The notes under the pieces are model-generated. The model saw nothing but the letters and a program-made list of their open reading frames with translations, had not been told where the DNA came from and searched no databases. The translations under genes were made by a program, and so were the position numbers. From Batillaria attramentaria (lineage: Eukaryota > Mollusca > Gastropoda > Batillariidae): a DNA stretch of 64,000 nucleotides. The stretch is taken from assembly GCA_018292915.2 (NCBI GenBank), contig JACVVK020000058.1, positions 1,296,501 to 1,360,500 on the forward strand. Direction: 5' to 3'. Below, one piece after another: positions 36,963-58,888 of this stretch (the stretch's first letter is position 1; every line of letters begins with the position of its first letter).

Positions 36963-38700
36963 CAGACAGCTGCGAAGGTCAGCACGCTGCTAACAGCAGA
37001 GGAATAAAAGATGCTCAAAAGTTTTTGATCAACGTGAAGCGATCTCAGCTTTCTCAGGAAGAACATGCGGGGTTCCGCTTTTTTTTCACAACTGTACTGA
37101 CATTATCTTTCCAGTTTAACTTTTCATCCATGACTACCCCTAAATATCTGTAACTAGCCACTCGTTCAACAGGCTGTCCTTTGATAATAACAGGATCTAT
37201 AACGGAGCAAGACTTCTTCTTTCCAAAGTCAATCACTAGTTCCGTTGTTTTTCCAACATTCAACTCCAAATAGTTCTTGTCGCACCAATCAACAAAAGCA
37301 CTGACCTCTGCTCTATAAAAACTGTCATCGTTGTTAGAAACACAACCAATCAAGTCCAAATCGTCAGCGAACTTGGAAAGCGGACAGGACTCATACGAGT
37401 GACGATAGTCTGCGGTATAAAGAGAGTATAAAAATGGTGCGAGTACTGTCCTCTGGGGCGCTCCAGTGTTTGTGTAAATAGTACCCGAGATTGCCTGGTT
37501 CATCCTAACATGCTGGGGTCTATCAGTAAGGTAGTTTAAAATCCATCGAACAGTTGGGGAACTGATGTCCATGTCTAAGAGTTTTTCTGCTAAAAGATGA
37601 GGTTGTATGTGTTAAAAGCACTTGAAAAATCAAAGAACATCAGACGAATGTAGTTGCCTGGAACCTCAAGATGTGAATAAACAGTGTGTAAAACAAACAA
37701 GATGGCATCCTCGACGCTTCTGTTCCTACGATACGCAAACTGGATAGGATCGATGAATGGAGAAACTAGAACCTGTAGTTTACACAGCACGAGGCGTTCG
37801 AACACCTCCATGACGGCTGATGTCAGCGCTACCGGAGGCAGGTCGTTCATGACCGACACTGTAGACTTCTTGGGTACCGGGACGATGCAGGAAGACTTAC
37901 AGCTGAGAGGCACACAGCATGACTTTAAGAACATGTTGAAGATGATAGTAAGTATCGACGCAAGTTGGTCGGCACATATTTTCAACACCTAGGGCTTAAC
38001 CCGGTCTGGCCCCGCTGCCTTGTGAGGATTGGTGTGCTGCAGAACCCTACGGACATCCTCCTTCTCGATCCCAAGTGTCTCACCAGTACCTGCACTGAGG
38101 CGATCATGCATCGCGGCTTGTTCACTGGAGAAAGTGTGGCAGTCAAATCTGCTGTAAAACTGATTAAGGTCATTTGCATAGTTTATATTGTCAGTCTGTG
38201 TCATGTCTGTTTGTGTACTCTTCTTAGTAAAACCAGTTATTTGGCTTACACCATCCAAGACTTTCCTGGTGTTGTTGCACAGAAACATCCGTTCTAGTTT
38301 GTTTTTATGTTCTTCCTTACCCTAGCTTCCTGATCTCACGATTCAGTTCTTTTTGCACCTTTTTTAGTTCATCTTATTCGTCTTTGAAAAAGCAGGCCTA
38401 CCAAGGAGTGTAGAGTGTAAACATAAATGGGTGCGTACGCATCAGCAGACAAAAGACTATCGACCAGAGGGTGGGTGGGTGGGTGTTTGGGAGTTTAACG
38501 TCCTTTTCCACCACATATACAATACTCATTATTATTTATTATTATATTAGTACATAAGGGTGATATCAAAGACGGGGCAACGAGAAAAAAAAAAGGCCAG
38601 CACAAATATTTGGCCCCAGTCGGCGGGATTCGATCACGACCCGAGCATTGAGAGTCCAACGCTCTACCATTCGGCCACCCCGGCTCCCCCCATCGACCAG

Positions 38701-38763
<63 letters not shown>

Positions 38764-39461
38764 GCGCGCGCGCGCGCGCACGCACAAACCTTCTATGCGT
38801 GCTGCTTTCTCACAAACAAAAAAAAATAAGAATGAACGAAAGACAACAAGGAAGCATAGATGAAATTTTGTTATCTGAAAAGTACTCACAGACAATGCGT
38901 AGATAACATGTTGCAGTAGTTGGATACTGAACAGCCCATTGATAACAAGAAAAAGGTTTGTTTTCCTGTTCTCGGATATTCCCTGTGAAAGTCAGCTTGC
39001 TTGTTGTCCGACGATACGTCCGTTCCACTTGTACGTCGTATCGAGTGTTTACTCCGCAAACATAATTGTAATGGCAGCATTCTATTAATGAAGATGATGT
39101 GTTCCAGCAGACAGTATCATACTGTCGTATGTTGTTACACACCAAGGTAAACGGCCGTCCGACGTCTTCTCGAAGAAATATGTTGTTGTTGTTGTCACAG
39201 TCAGCTATTGTGTAAGCTGTAAAACATGAAATAAAAGAAACTTCAGTTGAGAGAGGTGTCTCTACAAGCGATACAATGACTGACGAGAATAGTAACCTTG
39301 ATCAAGCTTTGTAACAAAATATTCTTCTCGTCCCGGAAAATGAAGCGTATAATTATGATTATTTTGCAGGCACTGTTAAGGTTGGTGAATGTCGCAATAC
39401 GCAAGGAACACATGGTAAAAGAAGCACAAGAACCACACACACACACACACACACACACGAA

Positions 39462-39493
<32 letters not shown>

Positions 39494-40195
39494 CACGACA
39501 AACACACCTTTTACCATCATGTTTTCAGAAACAACGCGAAACCAGCGTGGAGCAATTATTTTGCCGAGCAGTCATTTAGACGAGACTGTGACACGGACAC
39601 TTCAAGGAAACTTCCTTGTTCAGCCTTTGCCCAGTAAGTGGGAAAGGGGATTAGTGCGATCAGCTGCGTCGTCTATGTGTTTATGTTTCTGTGTGTCTGT
39701 CGAGAGCCAAAACATCTAAGGAACGATTGAATCAATAAACACCATTATTTTGTGAAGGTTTTCATTATAGTACTCCAAAGCAGTCTCTTTTGGTTATCCT
39801 TGAACAGGGGAAAAGGTGGTGGGGCTTTGCTTTGAAATGTACGTAATACCACCGGATAGAGTGACTGTACTGGTCATCAAGACCTCTGCTCTCGTCAGCA
39901 GATATAGTTCAGCTTGGAGAGCGTTAGACTGAAGATTTGCATGTCCCCGATTTGATCCATACGCGCTGGAAAAGGACGTTAAACTCCCAAACACCAACAA
40001 ACACACACCCCGAATCGATCACGGCTTTCGACGCTTTTTTTCTCACGATCTCCGTAGTTTTAGTTCAGCCTATGTCATTTCCCATGCTCGAGATCACCTT
40101 TTATTTTTTGGATAGTATTCAGAACTTGCTTCCTTTGATGGGCAGGCAGGACAGGGGCGTAGCCCGTTTTGCTAGTTGCTTTTGTACTTTATAAA

Positions 40196-40243
<48 letters not shown>

Positions 40244-40299
40244 TGCAACCTACCTTCACAGTGCAGGACAAGAGATAGTACAATGACTATCAGATGCAT
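27292..40299 (-). CDS. IgSF transmembrane receptor copy G2, complete
   Basis: Ten exons with GT..AG junctions and compatible phases: 40254-40299 (signal peptide), 38890-39216, 36093-36235, 35248-35422, 33957-34211, 32347-32667, 31606-31914, 29801-30142, 29290-29415 (TM), 27292-27459 (tail). Together they give about 737 codons without a stop. The order is signal peptide, about six Ig-like units, one TM helix, and a short tail with ENPYTGL and EYEEI tyrosine motifs. All junctions are phase 1 except the phase-0 one between exons 3 and 4. This is a type I surface protein; an immune or recognition role is inferred from Ig repeats plus SH2-type tail motifs and tandem duplication. Introns contain a CR1/L2-like LINE, a piggyBac-like insertion, a TTAA MITE and a SINE. 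The last coding exon after the tail exon is not certain. The family is not identified by name. Confidence 0.75.
27645..29150 (-). mobile_element. CR1/Jockey-like LINE fragment, G2 copy
   Basis: Same fragment as 6955-8225, further interrupted by a 196-bp TTAA-flanked MITE. Retains [19 protein letters not shown], a better-preserved RT C-terminal stretch than in G1 or G3. Confidence 0.75.
28459..28654. mobile_element. 196-bp piggyBac-type MITE
   Basis: Termini CCCTTTCGCTGCC and GGCAGTGAAAGGG are inverted repeats, flanked by TTAA on both sides. Empty sites with a single TTAA are at 7709-7712 and 49820-49823. piggyBac elements use TTAA and have CCCTT-type ends. Confidence 0.85.
29290..29415 (-). 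CDS. G2 exon 9: transmembrane exon
   Basis: 126 nt, phase 1 at both ends, [14 protein letters not shown] plus a TM helix and RRR. Acceptor lies about 40 bp from a (TG)n tract. Confidence 0.8.
29735..29766 (-). mobile_element. 3'-end SINE fragment with target duplication, G2
   Basis: Same tail fragment and flanks (GGCTGTTTACAG) as in G1, so inserted before G1 and G2 separated and after their split from G3 at this point. Confidence 0.55.
29801..30142 (-). CDS. G2 exon 8: membrane-proximal Ig-like exon 7
   Basis: 342 nt, phase 1 at both ends. [54 protein letters not shown]. The GxYxV...NxxG strand pattern is Ig-like, although the usual first Cys is not obvious. Donor AAAG|gtaagg. Confidence 0.75.
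31000..31430. repeat. Unidentified conserved block between Ig-like exons 6 and 7, G2
   Basis: GC-richer than its surroundings, with GGGCCTGGC, ACACGACCGGCACCG, CGGTATTTTTCCTACTTAAG. Matched in G3 at 52068-52450; absent from G1 because of its deletion. Could be an old transposon or LTR fragment. Confidence 0.4.
31606..31914 (-). CDS. G2 exon 7: Ig-like exon 6
   Basis: 309 nt, phase 1 at both ends. [45 protein letters not shown]; an I-set-like Ig domain with N-glycosylation sequons (NES, NGT). Donor ATT|gtaagt. Confidence 0.8.
32347..32667 (-). CDS. G2 exon 6: Ig-like exon 5
   Basis: 321 nt, phase 1 at both ends, near-identical to 9361-9681. No counterpart exists in G3. Confidence 0.75.
33040..33712 (+). 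mobile_element. LINE 3' fragment
   Basis: Encodes a LINE C-terminus: [20 protein letters not shown], then [18 protein letters not shown] text and SLSFSGAS, with a frameshift at the expected WNSLP. It ends in AATAAA-like sequence and (CATCAT)n at 33687-33706. Confidence 0.65.
33705..33929. repeat. Compound (CT)n(CA)n microsatellite
   Basis: About 225 bp of CT then CA with one short interruption, ending about 27 bp from the G2 exon 5 donor. Confidence 0.95.
33957..34211 (-). CDS. G2 exon 5: Ig-like domain (exon class 4)
   Basis: 255 nt, phase 1 at both ends. [50 protein letters not shown]. Conserved Cys, Trp and YxC give an Ig fold. Its downstream intron begins with about 190 bp of CA and CT repeats. 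Confidence 0.75.
34240..35116 (+). mobile_element. piggyBac-like insertion with a broken N-terminal ORF
   Basis: Present only in G2. Left edge is TTAA|CACGTTCAGCC and the right edge has the near-inverse GGCTGAAACAC; empty TTAA sites lie at 10380 (G1) and 54149 (G3). From 34490 a frame reads [20 protein letters not shown], like the start of piggyBac transposases, then hits stops. Probably an internally deleted copy. Confidence 0.5.
35248..35422 (-). CDS. G2 exon 4: second half of the split Ig-like unit
   Basis: 175 nt, phase 0 in, 1 out. Encodes [11 protein letters not shown] then [18 protein letters not shown]. The (TG)n repeat of about 60 bp directly abuts the acceptor. Confidence 0.7.
36093..36235 (-). 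CDS. G2 exon 3: first half of a split Ig-like unit
   Basis: 143 nt, phase 1 in and 0 out, [18 protein letters not shown] then [16 protein letters not shown], donor CAG|gtaaaa. Conserved with the G1 and G3 exons. Confidence 0.7.
36447..36640. repeat. Compound (CT)n(CA)n(CT)n microsatellite
   Basis: Lies at the 3' end of the LINE. Confidence 0.95.
36640..38385 (-). mobile_element. CR1/L2/Rex-like LINE, 5' truncated
   Basis: RT domain in several frames: [29 protein letters not shown]-like [66 protein letters not shown] (catalytic FADD), [29 protein letters not shown], then the thumb/C-terminal region to the stop near 36640. Frameshifts at about 37580 and 37980 and a poly-C expansion at 36927 make it inactive. 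Only in G2, in the intron between exons 2 and 3. Confidence 0.8.
36925..36960. repeat. Poly-C tract of about 36 bp inside the LINE
   Basis: Longest pure homopolymer of the window. On the LINE strand it expands the two Gly codons of CWGG, breaking or lengthening the ORF. Confidence 0.9.
38469..38691 (-). mobile_element. tRNA-derived SINE with internal AT insertion
   Basis: Flanked by ATCGACCAGA at 38459-38468 and 38692-38701. About 45 bp of AT-rich sequence (38516-38560) sits between the tail and the conserved GGGTGATATCAAAGACGG block. Confidence 0.8.
38701..38785. repeat. (CA)n(CG)n microsatellite
   Basis: CA run followed by about 30 bp of alternating CG, potential Z-DNA. Similar junctions at 12779-12822, 13266-13346 and 62729-62791. 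Confidence 0.95.
38890..39216 (-). CDS. G2 exon 2: N-terminal Ig-like domain
   Basis: 109 codons, phase 1 at both ends. Same cysteine framework as G1 and G3, but the middle is clearly diverged ([19 protein letters not shown] here, GYCDNVNPCEVYPGYD in G3). Substitutions concentrate in this segment while flanking strands stay the same, which could reflect a variable ligand surface. Confidence 0.7.
39905..40008 (+). mobile_element. Short SINE with tRNA-Phe-like head, G2 copy
   Basis: Same chimera as 22395-22500 and same flanks; duplicated with the 5' region rather than inserted independently. Confidence 0.6.
40254..40299 (-). CDS. G2 exon 1: signal peptide
   Basis: Encodes [15 protein letters not shown], phase 1 at donor gtaggt. 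One codon shorter than the G1 and G3 versions (a three-base deletion removes one Cys), with frame preserved. Confidence 0.75.
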
Positions 40300-40801
40300 T
40301 TTTTTTTTTTTTTTTTTGCCAAGAGCTTGAATGTCAATGTTCACCCAATATGATCAAGGAGTGCAGAGTTGTCAGCGATTTATGACCGCTCCTGGACACA
40401 TCTCACCAACACTCAACTCGCAGCATCAGCCATCAGAGTCCTCCGTAGGCTGACGAAGGCCATGGGATAATATGTCGAAATATCCCTTGTGTACATATAA
40501 TCAAATCCCAAGTCCTTATCCTCTCTTCATGAAAGAAGTTGAAGGTTTGCAATCGTTTGAAATCGTTCAGAAGCCCACAACACATTCCATTGCAAGTGAA
40601 ATGAGTGTACACCTACTGAGCTTCTCGATTTAGTATCAACAGCCCCACTCAAGTGTCGCTGAACACAATGTGAACTTCAAACTTCCTAGTCGCTTTTGTG
40701 CTACAAGTCCCAATGAGGACATAATTATGTCATGTTGTGTATCCGGACACAGTCACAAGTAGGCCAGTACAAATTGTGAGGAAACCAGGAAGATGCATGC
40801 G

Positions 40802-40867
<66 letters not shown>

Positions 40868-40925
40868 AGGCGGAGCGACAGTGGGTCACAACAACAATGA
40901 TACATTATATTTCAATGAGATAGGT

Positions 40926-41099
40926 TGGGGGGCGGGGGGGGGGGTGGTTGATCGGGGATTTAACGTCCTTTACTACCACGTATGGGTGTTATCAAAAACG
41001 GGTCAACGACGAAAGGCCAGCACAAATATTTGGCCCCAGCCAGGATTCGAACGACCCGAGCATTGAAAGTCCAGCACTCTACCATTCGGATATCCCGGC
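40926..41099 (-). mobile_element. tRNA-derived SINE, G2 copy
   Basis: Orthologous in position to 23376-23539; retains the tail (ACGTCCTTT), CAGCACAAATATTTGGCCCC and the tRNA head in reverse. Confidence 0.75.
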
Positions 41100-41320
41100 T
41101 GACCTTCGGTGAGAGAGATTAATACTACCAGTCGTCATTCTTTATAAGCCCGCTTGTTATCTGTCTGAATTCTCGTCTAGCTGAAACGTACCAACGCACC
41201 CAGCATAACAAATTTCAGCAAAGGCAGAAATCACAAACACTGGACTCATTTTTAATGATCAAGTGGACCTAAGCCGCAAAACACGAGCAAAAGGCGCTTT
41301 TAATAAAGCGCGCGCACACA

Positions 41321-41365
<45 letters not shown>

Positions 41366-42149
41366 TACCCGATAATCAAATAATCTTCTACATCGGCACA
41401 GTGTGTGTGCACTTCCGATTCCAGAAATGTATACATCCTGCTTTGATGTTTGTGCACTTAGGGTTTTATTGAATTTTATCGATGGCACCGGTGACACTTT
41501 GAGATATATACAATACAATAGAGATTGAAAATGATTTTTTGATAGGTCGATATAGACTGACAAAATAGACTGAAAGTGCGGTATACCAAGTTTATTCTTC
41601 CAACAAAAGTTTCATGCGACATGACATGAGAAGCCAGCAAGATAAGTAGTATTCTACAAAAAGTGTATTCACAATTTGACACACTTGCAGTATGAGGACA
41701 ACTGCGCTATAACATAACTGACATGCAATAATAGGACATATTATATTTATGAAGGGATCAGAGATAATAAGGAGACTTCGTGTTTATTTCTTGCATATTT
41801 ACCAGGGCCGGATCCAAGGGAGGAGAGGGGGGGGGGGTTGGTATTACAGCACCTACCCACCCCCTCCCAACAGTAGCATCAAACTGTAAATAACTGTCTA
41901 AAATTGAGTTTGGCCTTTTGCAAGACCCGGGCAATAGGCAACAAAAAAAAATCCCCCCCCCCCCTAATTGATCCGGCCCTGCTTACATTTAAGATATTGA
42001 CCAGTACCACATTAGTGACAGTTCGGGGTGCATCACGGGATTTTTCCTGAAAAGTTCACGGAGGAATAGTTATTGCCTTGTGATATCAGTTCTAAACATC
42101 AAATCCCGTAACAGAGATTAAACTATAGGTCTACGTCTTAAGAAGCTGG

Positions 42150-43990
42150 ACCGCGGCCTTAAAACACTTCCTGTTCTTCCACTGAATATTTTGCTCTCTG
42201 ATATTCTCTAAAATTATTCTCCAAAATTATTCTCCAAAACATTCTCACTGGTATTCAGTTTACTGCACACATATGCATTGCTTGGATAGTGTACAAAAAA
42301 AATAATGCACAAAATGAATCAATGGATGTTTTCCCATGTACAATCTAATCTGAAAATAATCTCTACAAAGACAGTATGAATATTGACAACTGCATAACAA
42401 GGAAAGGCCTCACAGCACTTTCTGTTCTTCCATTAGATATTTTGCTCTCTGATATTCTCTAAAAAATATTTCCTAACACACTCTCACTAGCATACAGTTT
42501 ACTGCACACATATGCAACGCTTAGATAATGTACAAAATTAATGTACAAAATTAATCAGTGGATGTTTTCCCATGTACAAACTGTAATCTGAAAATAATCT
42601 CTACGAAGATAGCATGAATATTGACAATTGCATAAGGAGGAAAGGCCTTATAGCACTTTCTGTTCTTCCACAAAATCTTGCTCTCTATTATTCTCTAAAA
42701 ATATTCTCTAAAACATTCGCACTAACGTAAAGTTTACTGCACACATTATGCAACGCTTGGATAATGTACAAAACTGAATCGCTGGATGTTTTCCCATGTA
42801 CACACTGTAATCTGAAAATAATTTCTACAAAGATAACATGAATATTGACAATTGCATTAACAAGGAAAGGCCTCTTAGAGCACTTTCGGTTCTTCCACTA
42901 AATATTTTGCTCTCTCATATTCTCTAAAAAATATTCTCTAAAACATTCTCACTAACGTACTGTTTACTGCACACATAGGAAACGCTTTGATAATGTACAA
43001 ATTTAATGTACAATATGAATCATTGGATGTTTTCCCATGTACAAACTGTAATCTAAAAATAAATTCCACAATTGCATAACAGGGAAAGGCTTGACAGCAC
43101 TTTCTGTTCTTCCATGAAATTGTTTGCTCTCTGATATTCTCTAAAATTATTGTCTAAAGCATTCTCACTACCATAGTTTACTGCACACATATGCAACACT
43201 TGGATGATATAGAAATGTCCAAAATGAATCATTGGATGTTTTCCCATGTACAAACTGTAATCTGAAAATAATCTCTACAAAGATATATTGACAATTGCAT
43301 AAGGAGGAAAGGCCTTATTGCACTTTCTGTTCTTCCACGAAATCTTGGCTCTCTATTATTCTCTAAAAATATTCTCTAAAACATTCTCACTAACGTACAG
43401 TTTACTGCACACATACGCAACGCTTCGATAATGTACAAATGTTCAAAATGAACCAATGGATGTTTTCCCATGTAATGTGAAATTAATCTCTACAAAGACA
43501 TGCGTATAGTGAACGCACATAACATGAATATTGACAATTGCATAAGGAAAGGCCTTAAAGCACTTTCTGTTCTTCCACGAAATATTTTGCTCTCTGATAT
43601 TCTCTAGAAGTATAGAGCCGGGAGAGCCGAATGGTAGAGCGTTGGACTCACAATGCTCGGGCCGCGTGTTCGAATCCCGGCTTGGGGGCAAATATTTGTG
43701 CTGGCCTTTTTCTCGTTGCCCCGTCTTTGATATCACCCTTACTTGGTGGAAAAGGACGTTAAGCTCCCAAACACTCCCTCCCTCTCTAATAGTATTCTCC
43801 AAAACGTTCTCACCAACATGCACTTAACTACTCCTTTTAACGCTTGGAAAAATGTATATACACAATTTATCGATGGATGTTTTCCAGTGTACAGACTGTA
43901 ATCGGAAAACAATCTTTACAAAGAAGCATGAATATTAACACTTTCATAACAAGGAATGTTTTGTTGTTATAAGCGCTGTGTGGCAACAGC
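42150..43990. repeat. ~235-bp satellite, G2 upstream array
   Basis: Monomer-for-monomer copy of 24600-26470 with small indels, so duplicated as a block. Confidence 0.85.
43613..43788 (+). mobile_element. tRNA-derived SINE interrupting the satellite, G2 copy
   Basis: Positional copy of 26076-26251. Confidence 0.8.
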
Positions 43991-44415
43991 ATAATGTTGT
44001 TACCGTTATCGCTGTTGTGAATTATCTTCAGTAACTCTCTTGCACCAGATGTCAAGCCCTCCGAAGGCGAAATGAATCGGTGTTTAAAAAAAAAAACAAA
44101 AAAAAAACGGTAACACGTACAATTCTGTCATCCTGTGTTACAACCCTGGGAGTGCTCAACCCAAGAATGTCACGAACAAAAACAGCACCGTGACGGGAAA
44201 AGCAAACATTTACGGCGTGTTTTTCTACACATGGTGTACAGAGGCCGCATTAGTGTAATCTTGCAACTCTGTTCCCTCTCCGGGTGAAGTGTAGCCGCGA
44301 ACCTGAGTCTCTGAAACAGATAGTGAAAACACCATGGTGTACTAGCGGATGTAGCTGGCTTTGCCCGGGTTGATGATGTGATGTCTAGTAAAAGGTTTCC
44401 GGTCTCCCTGTTTGG

Positions 44416-44591
44416 TTGGGGAGCCGGGGATGGTCGAATGGTAGAGCGTTGGACTTCTAATGCTCGGGGCGTGAGTTCGATCCCGGCTGGGGCCAAATAT
44501 TGTGCTGGCTTTTTCATCGTTGCCCCGTCTTTGATATCACCCTATGTGGTGGAAAAGGACGTTAAACCCCCAAACACCCACCCACCCACCT
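44416..44591 (+). mobile_element. tRNA-derived SINE, G2-side only
   Basis: GGGGAGCCGGGGATGGTCGA to tail. Flanked by CTGTTTGG (44408-44415, 44592-44599); the G1-side site at 26895-26902 is empty. Confidence 0.85.
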
Positions 44592-44903
44592 CTGTTTGGC
44601 TATTGCCGTATTGGTTGTTTGTTTGTTTGTTTGTTTGTTTGTTGTTGTTTTGGGGGGTCTCCCTGAGTACATGCAGCCACCAATTTTTGATTGCGACGTG
44701 ACAACTCTTAATCAGGCTTGATAGCAAATTCACGCGCGCACACACACTGCTCATTTATATCTAGAAGTCAGTCGACTCAGTCTGTATGTGCTGGTGGAGA
44801 TTTTGCTGTGTTGTACATAGTTGTACTTGTTGTTGCCGATGATCATTTATTATTGTTATTATTGTTGTTATTGTTGTTGTTGGTGCTGATGTTTATTGAT
44901 TAT

Positions 44904-44955
44904 TCTTTTTGGCTCACTTGTGTAACAAAGTGAGTCTATGTAATAACCCTCCGTC

Positions 44956-44998
<43 letters not shown>

Positions 44999-45024
44999 TG
45001 TGTGTGTGTCTGTGTGTGTGTGTG

Positions 45025-45055
<31 letters not shown>

Positions 45056-46416
45056 GTGTCCGCAGTAAACATTAACATTGGCCTTTTCTCAGAATCTACA
45101 AACAGCAGAAACACCAAAATTGGCACGCTGATAGACAGCCATAAGACCTTTCAAAAAGTACCATAATGATTGACCTTGACCCAAGGTCAAGGTCACTAAA
45201 GCTGTCTGTTTGGAAATTTTACATTGGTATTTTCTCAGAATCTAGAAAAGCCAGAGACATAAAACTTGCATAATGATAGACATTGACAACACCTTTACTG
45301 GCATATCTGTATTTAGTGACTTTGAGTCGAGGTCAGGGCCATGCAAACTGTTTTGCGGAAAACCTCCCAAAACCTTAATATTGGCATTTTTTTCCGAAAC
45401 AATGAACAGCAGAGGCACCAAAATTGGCAGGCTGATAGAAAGACATAAGACCTTTCAAAACATACCATAATGATTGACCTTCATCCAAGGTCAAGTTCAC
45501 TAAAGCTGTCTGTCTGGAAATTTTACATTGGCATTTTCTCAGAATCTAAAAAAGCCAGAGACATCAAACTTTGCGTGATGACAGACATTGAAAACACCTT
45601 TACTGACATATTTGTTTCAGTGGCTTTGATTCAAGGTCAAGGCCATGCAAACTGTTTTGCGGAAAACCTTCGAAAACCATAACATTGGCATTTTCTCAGA
45701 AACAATGAATAGCAGAAGCACCAAACCTGGCTTGCTGATAAACAGCAGTAAGACTTTCAAGACATACCATTTTGAATGACCTCGACTGAAGGTCAAGGTC
45801 ATCAAAGCTGTCTCATCGGAAATTTAAAATTGCCATTTTGTCAAAATGTAGGGGTACCAGAGGCATCAAACGTTGCATGATGATAGACATATACAAAACC
45901 TGTACTGGCATACTTGTATTCAATTTCCTTTAGTCAAGGTCAAGGCCATTCAAGATGTTTTGCGGAGACTTTAACTTTAGCATTTTCTTGGAAACAACAA
46001 ACAGCAGAGGCACCAAACAAGGCAAATGATAGACAGCATAGAGATCTATGTAGACATACCCATTTGAATGACCTTGACTCAAGGTCAAGGTCAGTCCAGC
46101 TGTCTGTTGTGAAATTTAGTTTACATTACCATTTGTACAGAAACTACAAAAACTAGAGCTATCAAACTTGGCATAATGATAGTCACTGATAAGCTCTTCA
46201 CTTACAGATCTCATTTGAATGACTTTGACCCAAGGTCAAGGTCATAGAAGCTGTCCTGGGAAAACTGTTATATTGCCATTTGCCGTTTTCTTAGGAACTA
46301 TGAACACAAGAGACACCTTACTTCAGGACAGCTAGTGATAAGAGCTTTACAAACATACTCTTTTGAATGACCTTGACCCATCTCACAAGTGAGCCAAGGA
46401 GGCTTTGCTCCTCTAG
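44904..46416 (+). mobile_element. Helentron-like element H3
   Basis: Starts TTTTTGGCTCACTTGTG, then a (GT)n/(TCTG)n run (44957-45060), about nine core units, right inverted repeat, hairpin and CTAG. Inserted between tail exon e and its downstream sequence; host text TTATTGATTA / TTGTTATTG continues across it. Confidence 0.7.
44957..45060 (+). repeat. (GT)n(TCTG)n microsatellite in H3
   Basis: GT run with CTG interruptions then TCTG repeats, near the 5' end of the Helentron-like element; absent from H2 and H4. Confidence 0.9.
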
Positions 46417-46494
46417 TTGTTATTGTTGTCGGTGCTGGTGGTGGCGATATTGATAGATATGAGTTTGCTTTACCATATAGATATACACGTGTAC

Positions 46495-57076
<10,582 letters not shown>

Positions 57077-57814
57077 TTTTTGTCAAGTGCTGGAATGTCA
57101 TTGTTCACCAAAGATAAATCAAGGAGTACAGAGCTGTCAGCAATTTATGGACCGCTCCTGGACACATCTCACCAACACTCAACTCGCAGCATCAGTAGGC
57201 TGACGAAGGCCATGGGATATCATGGCTGAAATATTCCTTGTGTGTAGAATCAAATTCCGGGTCCTTACCCTCTCTTTACGAAAGAAGATCTAAGTTTGCG
57301 TAGGCGAAATCGTTTAGAACACAGAACACATTCCACTGCCAGTGAAGTGCGTGTACGTCTATCAGTTACGTTTCTTGATTTCGCATAAACAGCCCCACTC
57401 AAGTCTCGCTGTACACAATTTCAAACTTCCTGGTCGCTGTGCGTGTACCAATGACAAAGAATATCATATTGTGCGTCCGGAAGTTATCGTCTTCCGTTTT
57501 CATACCGGACACAATCGCGAGTGGGCGAGTATTGATTATGAAGAAATACAGGAATATACATGCGCCAATTCCGCCACAAACAAAAATAAAAAGACTGACA
57601 GGCAGAGATACAGACAGCGAGTGACAATGATAACGAGTTTATTTTTCAACGAGAGAGGTGAGTACAATCAGTCCTCGCTCTCTTTCAGCGGGCTTTTTAT
57701 CTGGCACAATTTCCAGATAACAACCCTGAGCAAAGGCAGAGATCACGAAAATTGGACTTGTTAAAAATCATCAAGTGGGCCTATTCCGAAAAACATGAGC
57801 AAAAAGCGCTTCGG

Positions 57815-57858
<44 letters not shown>

Positions 57859-57987
57859 TTCCCGGCTGAGAATCAAATGATCTTTTACGTATATAGGTAC
57901 AGAATGTGTGCACTGGGGGTTCCAGAAATGTACACATCCTATCTTGATGTTTGTATGCACTTGTGGTTTTATTGAATTTTATCGATG

Positions 57988-58705
57988 AAAAGACTGTCTT
58001 GACCCTGTCACGCGCTCCTTCACTCGCGAACACGTACACACCACGCGCTATCACTCAAACACACGAAAACAGGAACACACGAAAATGTCTACTCTTTATA
58101 TACAAAAGGACGCAGACAAACACACGCGAGTTCAGTGGCTCGTTATGACAGTAAGAGTTTACTCGAGAGTGTGTAAACGTCCAAACGACTCCAGAACAGA
58201 CGATGCTGTCTTGAGGGTCTTATTGTCTCGCGGATCGCAGCCGTAGACATTGTCGTGCTACCTGCACCCGAGCTTGGCCTGTCTGTGGGTCCCTAGGGCA
58301 CTGTCACCCACCGTCGCTTGATGCGTGGACCTGGACATGACCAAGCCAGTTAGGTAGCGGACACTTCCAGGACGAAGACCGTGATCATCATTCGTACCAG
58401 AACCATCCTATACAAAGGGCAAACAACGGTTCCCTCGCAGTTCGTCAAATACTAGGTGGCTTCTCGTGTGCTGCTGAATGAGTGGCACTGCGTAGGTCCT
58501 ACTAGCGATAAAAATAATAGCTGCCACCGGTGAGTACCCCACGAACTACACGAGTTGTACGTGCAGATCATTCTGCTCATTATCTCAGTTCCGCTCCATC
58601 ATTTTGTGCATTTTATGAAATCGTTACACAAGCAGAAAGCATTCTTGCGTTTCAACAAAATATTAGGGTTCTGACAAAATCAATGCAATAAAGTTCGCAA
58701 ATGCA
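57988..58705. other. G3-upstream insertion of unknown type
   Basis: In G1 (23907) and G2 (41485) TTTATCGATG is followed closely by GTCGATATAGACTGA. In G3 about 700 bp of different, GC-richer sequence separates them. No ORF or repeat ends were recognised. Confidence 0.45.
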
Positions 58706-58751
58706 TGTCGATATAGACTGATAAATAGATGAAAGTCGTCTGATAATCACT

Positions 58752-58856
58752 ACCCCCCCCCCCCCCCCCCGCTTTTCACTTTCTTTGGGCAACGTCCTTC
58801 CTTTCAGTGGCTCCCTGGTGTTCGTAAAGTTTTTTTGTCTGCGCAGCATCTGAACG

Positions 58857-58888
<32 letters not shown>

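Larger units (their letters stand above)
39262..44675. repeat. Duplicated 5' region, G2 copy
   Basis: Counterpart of 21832-26920; differs by the SINE at 44416 and small indels. G3 shares only the part 56660-57990. Confidence 0.85.
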
